From the NCBI GenBank assembly GCA_033439795.1, contig JAUTDP010000002.1, forward strand, positions 2,108,001 through 2,172,000: a stretch of DNA of 64,000 bases. Direction: 5' to 3'. Below are positions 57,488-64,000 of the stretch, piece by piece. The position numbers were made by a program, and so were the translations under genes. The notes under the pieces are model-generated. The model ran no database searches. It saw only the letters and a list, made by a program, of their open reading frames with translations, and was not told the origin of the DNA. The stretch's first letter is position 1. The number at the start of each line of letters is the position of its first letter. This DNA comes from Sordaria brevicollis (lineage: Eukaryota; Ascomycota; Sordariomycetes; Sordariales; Sordariaceae).

Positions 57488-58628
57488 ATGTCAATACGCG
57501 AGGAAGCCAGAGACATGTATTGCATTGAGTTCCAATATACGCCGGGCCCCCAAGCTCCTGAAATTTCGTATCAACATGACTTCAACTCAGTCATCATGGC
57601 AAGGTCAGATAGCAATGACTCAAACGCCACACATTCATCGGAGAGCATCTCACCACCCAGCCCGTTGCAAGTGTTCAAGATGACGGTCTCCGACATATTC
57701 GAAAGGGCAAACGATGCTACATTGGCCGCTCAATATGCCTTGGACAACCAGTATCGGAATGGTACTTTTGTACCTTTGGTGATTACGTTCGAAGCAGTCC
57801 GAGAGGCGATTCATCGAGCTAGATGCCGCCAACGGGAATTTCCAGAGAGGATGGGAGTACAGGATGTTCTCACCAATGCGCTTCATCTTGTGTTCAGCCG
57901 ACACCGCGTCAGTGCTCCCCTCGTCAGCATGATACTTGAAGAGGCTGCCTACCAGCTTCTCCTTCATCTCAAGGGCTTCGATGTTGTCCAGCGATGCTGC
58001 CTCGCCATCGCCGTCGTACTTGAAAATATTCAAGCAGAGATGGAGCAGGCGTCTATAGATACTCGGTAAGTGCAACACTCGTATGAAATGATATGCCGTG
58101 TGTTATGCAGCCACGATGTTCAGCATGAAAGCTCCGACAACGAACTGACTTTTGGCCATTTCTGAAAACAGATTAGTCCCAGAGAAGAGCAGAAGGAGGA
58201 ATGCGTGCCCCCATCCTGGCTGTGACAGAGCCTTCAACCGGGCGGCCGACCTGAAGAGACACAGGCGAACCCATCTCTCGGACGACGAGAAGAAGAAGTA
58301 TCGGTGCGATTACAAGAAGTGCCTGAGATACCAAGAGGCGTTTGTGCGGGATGATCACTTCCGCGACCACCTACGGAACTTCCACAAGGAAGATTTGACA
58401 CGGCGCAACAAGCAGGATGACGAGGACTGGTGGCTGACCCGGGCCAAGAGCGCGGTAGCGAGCGGGTGGTGGCGCTGCAACAAGTGTTTGTTGACGAGAG
58501 TGAGAATCAAGCAGCACGGATGGGTGTGCCCTACTTGCTCAACACATTGCGAGACGCAGAGGAGACAGTTTCGGGAGTCGATGATGAAGGTGAATGATGA
58601 CGGTTCATTCGATCAGTGGTCTGCTTGA
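57488..58628 (+). CDS. Fungal C2H2 zinc-finger protein
   Basis: Two exons (57,488-58,065 and 58,172-58,628) joined by a 106-bp intron (GTAAGT donor, AACAG acceptor) give 344 residues. The N-terminal half has a Ser/Asn/Asp-rich stretch and helical segments with no known domain. The C-terminal half carries a classical finger, CPHPGCDRAF with RHRRTH (about 205-227), a second C2H2-like finger (about 238-266, CDYKKC with HFRDHLRNFH), and a CNKC/CPTC four-cysteine ribbon (about 295-322). This arrangement is known from fungal-specific proteins, likely nuclear DNA-binding regulators; targets unknown. I start at ATG 57,488 because the longer frame begins with a non-ATG codon. Confidence 0.82.
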
Positions 58629-61600
58629 CTAGATCCAAATGTACCATATCTGCCACTTTTGCTTTGGAGGATCAGCAGGGGACCGGGAAACTCGGGTTGC
58701 GTGGCTATCACTCAGAGGGTAGGGCCGGCATGGCGGTCTATGAAACTGCCTTTCTCTCTTTCAGGGCGGATTTCCGACGTTGCCTCCTCTCCGTCTCGTG
58801 TCCTGTTCGCGGCCACATCGGAGGACGGGGGACGACAGTGTGGAGGCTGAGCCATCACCGCTTATCGACAACCTTATCGATATGCCTTACGCGATGTTCC
58901 AGTCCTAGAGGTACCTTTGCCTCGCCACACCGGTGACACCACACTCTCTTTACTTCTGTCTAGCATTGCGTGTACTTTCGAGGTTGGTTGGGCATGGCGT
59001 TGGAGATGACCCTTCGAGTTGCTTGAGATCAATGTGTTGCGGACAAAAAGCCTTTTCTCTGATTCCTGAGGCATCTTTGATAGAGTGTCTCTCGTGAATC
59101 TACCGACTTCTGAAGTTTGGGAAAGGTACCTTTTCTGGCTGCTAGGTAGTATGCTTACTCTGTAGAGTATCATTTCCCGATAGTGCATACTTCACAAACT
59201 GCATATACCGTGAAAACACGAATTTATGCATACGCAGGCGCAACCACAAGATATAAGGTAGCTGCGCCTGCTGCATAATTGCAAAACCATTTAGCGGTCC
59301 CCAATGATTTATTTACACATGCAGTTTCAGGGTATATACCAAAATGCATTATGCATGCCAGGCGTCGGCAGGCAATCAGCGCAAGGCTTATGAAAAGCGC
59401 ATGGCGCACCTTGATGGCACTGCAAACTGCGGTTGAGACAAATCTGTAAATGCATGTTTGCTCTTAACTCTGCTTTCATGCTCTCAAGGCAACCGAAAGG
59501 CAGAGAAATGAGGCAGACGGCGAGGCATCGGATGGACCAATTATTGGTATCTGGAAGAAAGCCATTGTTCAAGAAGGGATGAGTTGACGGTTGCGGTCGT
59601 CGTCAACTTTGATTACACATCAACTATAATTAAAATGCTTGGCGATGCGTCGAGTTCTTAGCGCATACCCTGCACGCAGCTTGGAAGTAGCTTATCTCCG
59701 AAACTGGCGAAGGAGTCCCGAGTTGTCCGAAGCTCTCTCCGGCAGCCCGGCTGAACTACACTTGATGTGGTGTAGCATGATTCCACGCAGTAGCGTCTGG
59801 GTCCGGTAGATGAAGGCTGGACAGGTCAGGGAACGACGTCCATATTTATAACCGGGCCAGCTGAAGTTTTTGAACAAGCCAGGCCTCGTGCCGTGCAGTG
59901 AGAGCCAGAACATCCAAATTTGCTCTGATGCCTCCCGATCTCAACTCACAGCGGTTTCCTGTCAACCCGCAAGGCTCTACGCTGCCTGCTCACCAATGGC
60001 ACTTGGCGATGTCGGAATGTGGTGTTTCGAACCTGACTCGAGTCCGCAGCTAGCCGTGGCATTAGTGCCGTCGGTACGGTGAGCGTGCGGCCTTGTTGCG
60101 TGGTTTTTATCAGATCCATCATTCCGCTAAGCCAGCAAGACCCCACACTGGCGACCGCTTCCCGTGTTACGCCATTCGCTGAACACATTTTTGGAATATG
60201 AGGTGAGCTGCGAGGCCCTGGAGGCAGGCTTGTTGGGTGACTGGTATAAGAAAGGCAACAGGATGGCGTACCCTAGCAAGGCTGGAGGATGGGGCCTTGG
60301 ATTCCTCATCATGTTACTGTATATGTATGTATCTAGTGAAGTCTGCCAAAGCCTTGCGCCCTCTCAGCGTTGCCTACCGTTGTCTTTCATCGTCGTTGTC
60401 CTTGGTTCCAGATGATCCGGAAGCCGGAAGCCATACCCATGTAACCTTATGTCCGACCATGGCAGCGGTTTCGGCATGGATTCAACAAAACGTCTCCCGG
60501 CTAAATGGGGACCGAAGACGGGGTTCCTTGTAAGACGAGCGGCCTCTAGACCAATAAGCAGCCGTTTCAGAAGCCATGGGCTCCGTGAATCCGCCGCCGG
60601 TTCCGCTCTGGCACGACGGTTACTGCGCTCTTCCCGGCCGAAGGCGGTGCGATCGGCCCACCAAGATTGCGATAGGATAAAAGGCGAATTGGCAAAGATG
60701 CTTTTGGGGTGTCGTGATTGTCGTGGACGTTGCTGGCAGGAGGACTAGAGTGGGAGCGAGCAGTGGCGGCGGCATGGATCGTGGATAGCACCGGCCTTGA
60801 GCAAAGTCGCGAATTGCGATGGTAACCACACGGCTGCGCGCCAAATAAGAATGAGGATGGTGACGGCAACTGCTGTTTCACGGTCGAAGGGGATCAATGG
60901 TTGCGATGATTCGTCCCTGGTCGTTTCCATCAATGTCACACCTTGCAGGGAGCAGCAGCAGGCTCAGCAGCAGCCGGGCATCTGCAACCATTTAAACCAT
61001 GGCCATTTTCGGGTGCACAAATGTGGGGGTTACAATGGCACACTGCTGCATTGTAGCCTGCAGGCGAACCGGTCCCCTGCCTGCCAAACTCACTGCAAAG
61101 GTGGTGGACTTGCCCTTGTGAGCATGCGGGCCCTGTCCTTATTGGATGGAAATTTGGGACGAGGAAGGCAGGACCAGTGAGGGGCAGCCCAACCCCTCCA
61201 TCACCGGCGTGTGCCCCTCCATTAGAGGCCCGATTTCCCCGCTTTTTAACGTCGAGCCATTAAAGAGTTTTCTGAGACGAGTGAGGCTCTTGCTTTACGG
61301 ATCCGTAATAACGGCGAATTGGCCATATTGTCTACACACGCCAGACGCTGGTAACTGTGTATTTTGCGACACGGCCGCTGGCATGATACCGGTTTGCGGC
61401 CGTATCAACACAGAACAGACTGTGAGTGAAGCAGGCAAGAGTCAATATCGGAGGAGGAAAGTCTGGGGGGAGGGGGAAGGTGCAAGGAATCTATATATGG
61501 CGATTTGGAAAGTCCGATGGCCGGAGATGACACACAATGCTGGATAGAATATCAAAAAGACTTTTCGCTCCGTCCCTCTGGTGAAAGACAATCACGAAGC

Positions 61601-62818
61601 CCAGTCCGCCAGTTTATCAGTCGGTCAAAGAGTCAGTCAGTCACAGAAAGCAGCCGGTTCATCCACTGCTCTCCGCCCGCTACACGCGCCCAAAAAATCA
61701 GAAAGAGGTAGGTTAGACAGGTACCCACGAGCAACGTTACGTACAAGTGCGTACACGTACGGTCGACGTCGTCAACGACAAGTCAGCGCCCGTCCCTACG
61801 CCCGTCCCTACGCCCGTCGTTGCTGTCAGGTACTTGTCAGATCGACTGCGCAGAATACACTACGTTTGCACTATCTCCCATCCACGCCCCGCCACCGAAC
61901 ATCAGTCGCCTCGTCCGAAGCAAGCTGACCCTGTCGAGCGTCTTGTTAGTCGATCTAGTCGTGCCATCGCCAGGAACCCGCCGGGCTCCTTTTATATACC
62001 TACACTCGAAAAAACAAGCGATACTCGGTACAGAGGTACTTGCTTAGCATCCGCAACTTTCTTGTTAGTACCATGTCTCCAAAACTGAAGGAATTCCCTA
62101 CTCTGTCATGCCCTTTCCCTACCAAGCATGATAGCACCAAGTCCCCTGCCCTACTGCATGCCAAAAACTCTAGCGCTCCTTTGGGCCGCAGCTAGGTGAG
62201 GCTCAACCCCTCCTCCGGTGACGACGGCCGGCCAGTTCAAGAAGGTGCGATGTTGTGGTTGCCGCCCACTTCCACTTTCCATGTCTGTTGAGCTGTCCGC
62301 CAGGTCGGCCTGAGAGCGGAGATGTCCCGGAACCCGCAATTCGCAACTGCGAGCTTGCCGTGGCCCACTCTGGAGTCTGGAGTCCTGGCCTTCAGCCTCT
62401 AGGATCCGGAGGAGCACCATCTCCATTCCTTATCCCCCCGCCATAGCCATATCCCACCGCGCCGGGGACCTTCCAAGTTCCCGGTTCCAGTCCGTCCCTC
62501 GCTCGTTGCTTCCTGTTGTTGTGCGCTGTATCGGTCATCATCCCATCGGCTAACTTCCTCGGCTTTCCAAAGGGATCCCAAGCTCCAAAGCTCCTGCCAC
62601 TCTCTGCCACTCGTCTGCCCTTCTGACCTGCTGGACCGGCCGGACTTCGTTTCCCCCCTCCCCTTCCGTCCATTCCGCCTCGCCTCCTCCTGACTCTTCC
62701 TGACTCCTGAGTTCCCTGCGGCCCGTCCCGGTGCGAATAATTCCGGGCCTCCTAAGCTTTTCCCTCTCCTCAACCCCCCCTTCTTTACTAACCCCCCTCC
62801 CCCCTCCTTTTTCCCACC
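58629..62818. other. Long intergenic region, promoter of IDP1 at its end
   Basis: These 4.2 kb have no gene I can support. Many short ORFs overlap on both strands without domains or conserved splice pattern. The last 60 bases before 62,819 are pyrimidine-rich (runs of C and T up to the ATG), typical of strongly expressed fungal genes. Confidence 0.5.
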
Positions 62819-64000
62819 ATGTCGCCCGTCACCGCAAACCTTATCCGCTCCTCCCTCCGTCAGGCTTCTGTCTACACCCGTCTCAACATCGCCACTGCTC
62901 CTGCCTTTGCTCGCCCTGCTGCCCCTTCCCTCTTCGTCTCCAACAACAGATACCGCACAATGGCTTCCGAGGCTTTCCAGAAGATCAAGGTCAAGAACCC
63001 CGTCGTCGAGCTCGATGGCGATGAGATGACCCGCATCATCTGGCAGGACATCAAGGAGAAGTTCATCTACCCCTTCCTTGATATCGACCTCAAGTACTAC
63101 GACTTGGGTCTTGAGTACCGTGATGAGACCAACGACCAGGTCACCATTGATGCCGCTGAGGCCATCAAGAAGTACTCCGTCGGTGTCAAGTGCGCTACCA
63201 TCACTCCCGATGAGGCCCGTGTAGAGGAGTTCAAGCTCAAGCAGAGTAAGTTTTTTTTTTCTCACTCCCCATTCGCGCTTTGCTTTTGCCTCGACAGTTG
63301 AGTGCGGAAAGCAACGCGATGCATGGCGCATGTCGAGACGCATTGTTCTAACATGATTTCTGCGCGTTAGTGTGGCTCTCCCCCAACGGCACCATCCGTA
63401 ACGCTCTCGGTGGCACCGTCTTCCGTGAGCCCATCGTCATTCCCCGCGTCCCCCGCCTCGTGCCCGGCTGGAAGAAGCCCATCATCATTGGCCGCCACGC
63501 CTTCGGTGACCAGTACCGCGCCAAGGACCTCGTCGCTCCCGGCCCCGGTAAGCTCCAGATGGTCTACACCCCCGAGGGTGGTGAGCCCCAGGTCATCGAC
63601 GTCTTCGACTACAAGAACGGCGGCGGTGTTGCCCAGGCCCAGTACAACACTGATGAGTCCATTGAGGGCTTCGCCCACGCTTCCTTCAAGCTCGCTCTTG
63701 ACAAGGGCCTTCCCCTCTACATGAGCACCAAGAACACCATTCTCAAGAAGTACGATGGTCGCTTCAAGGATATCTTCCAGCAGATCTACGACACCCAGTA
63801 CAAGGAGGCTTTCGAGGCCAAGGGTATCTGGTATGAGCACCGTCTCATCGACGACATGGTCGCTCAGATGATCAAGAGCTCCGGTGGCTACGTCATGGCC
63901 CTCAAGAGTAAGTCCATCTTACTTCCCGCAGTGTCCGATCTGAGAAAGGAAGAAAAAAACGCTAACAAAAGACTCAATCTCTGCAGACTACGATGGTGAT
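62819..64000 (+). CDS. IDP1: NADP-dependent isocitrate dehydrogenase (partial, 3' end outside)
   Basis: The enzyme oxidatively decarboxylates isocitrate to 2-oxoglutarate with NADP. Exons 62,819-63,245; 63,371-63,907; 63,987-64,000 (continues) cover about 325 residues of an enzyme usually 410-470 long. The first 47 residues are basic and Ser/Ala-rich ([17 protein letters not shown]), a mitochondrial leader. A second in-frame ATG at 62,960 (CACAATGGC) starts right at the mature protein, [20 protein letters not shown]. Substrate and cofactor blocks are seen: [64 protein letters not shown] and [19 protein letters not shown]. Introns are 125 and 79 bp. The two starts suggest mitochondrial and cytosolic or peroxisomal forms from one gene. 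Confidence 0.95.
62960..62962 (+). promoter_or_regulatory. Alternative in-frame start codon of IDP1
   Basis: This ATG, codon 48 of the long form, lies exactly after the leader-like segment and has an A at -3. Use of it would give a protein without the mitochondrial leader. In Aspergillus one gene makes both forms in a similar way. Confidence 0.5.

Noticed and set aside
62399..63343. Long minus-strand ORF (314 codons) opposite isocitrate dehydrogenase
   Set aside because: It is the antisense shadow of a G+C-rich, strongly codon-biased gene plus its promoter. Its translation is low-complexity and the sense strand has a clear enzyme with splice sites.
63367..63840. Minus-strand ORF of 157 codons
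   Set aside because: Antisense of isocitrate dehydrogenase exon 2.

Overview
This is nuclear DNA of a filamentous ascomycete (Pezizomycotina, most likely a Sordariomycete; I do not assign a species). Genes carry short introns of about 55-125 bp with GTRNGT donors and CAG/TAG acceptors. The products are typical eukaryotic and fungal families. Two long A+T-rich blocks (1 to about 13.8 kb and about 24.83 to 34.85 kb) are packed with dead transposons that have lost almost all CpA and TpG dinucleotides. That is the signature of repeat-induced point mutation (RIP), and it also removes ATG codons, which is why these blocks hold almost no ORFs.

Block 1 (1-13,808) holds: the 3' end of a retroelement with its LTR (1-1,312); a pair of inverted repeats (1,331/9,916) enclosing a complete minus-strand LTR retrotransposon with 253-bp LTRs and an ATACT target duplication (2,229-9,441); a short island that escaped RIP and carries a duplicated segment, next to a tRNA-like sequence (10,171-10,810); the gag end of a second minus-strand retroelement (about 10,850-13,121); and a solo LTR of the same family carrying a 407-bp PIF/Harbinger-like MITE that is not RIP-mutated (13,127-13,803). 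Block 2 (24,688-34,955) is one Fot1/pogo-like DNA transposon with TA target site and terminal inverted repeats. Its transposase reading frame is split by a 6.9-kb Ty3/gypsy-type retrotransposon (303-bp LTRs, YIDD reverse transcriptase, integrase core).

Between and after the blocks are ordinary genes. Island A (14.0-24.7 kb): hot-dog thioesterase (-), Pus9/Rib2-type tRNA pseudouridine synthase (+, divergent from it) and a bZIP factor (+). Island B (35-64 kb): MFS transporter (+), tRNA-Asn(GTT), ureidoglycolate lyase (+), 2H-type phosphodiesterase (+), Bud2-like RasGAP (+), cyclophilin-40 (-), D-aminoacyl-tRNA deacylase (-), CCR4-NOT subunit Not3/5 (+), a C2H2 zinc-finger protein (+) and the first part of NADP-isocitrate dehydrogenase (+, runs off the window).

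The protein genes do not form an obvious cluster or pathway. They are mostly housekeeping genes separated by 0.3-4 kb spacers. I found no convincing new biological system. The most informative signals are the order of events in the transposon nests, especially the unmutated MITE inside a mutated LTR, and a few regulatory or splicing details: a perfect heat-shock element upstream of cyclophilin-40, frame-preserving introns, and a dual-start isocitrate dehydrogenase.
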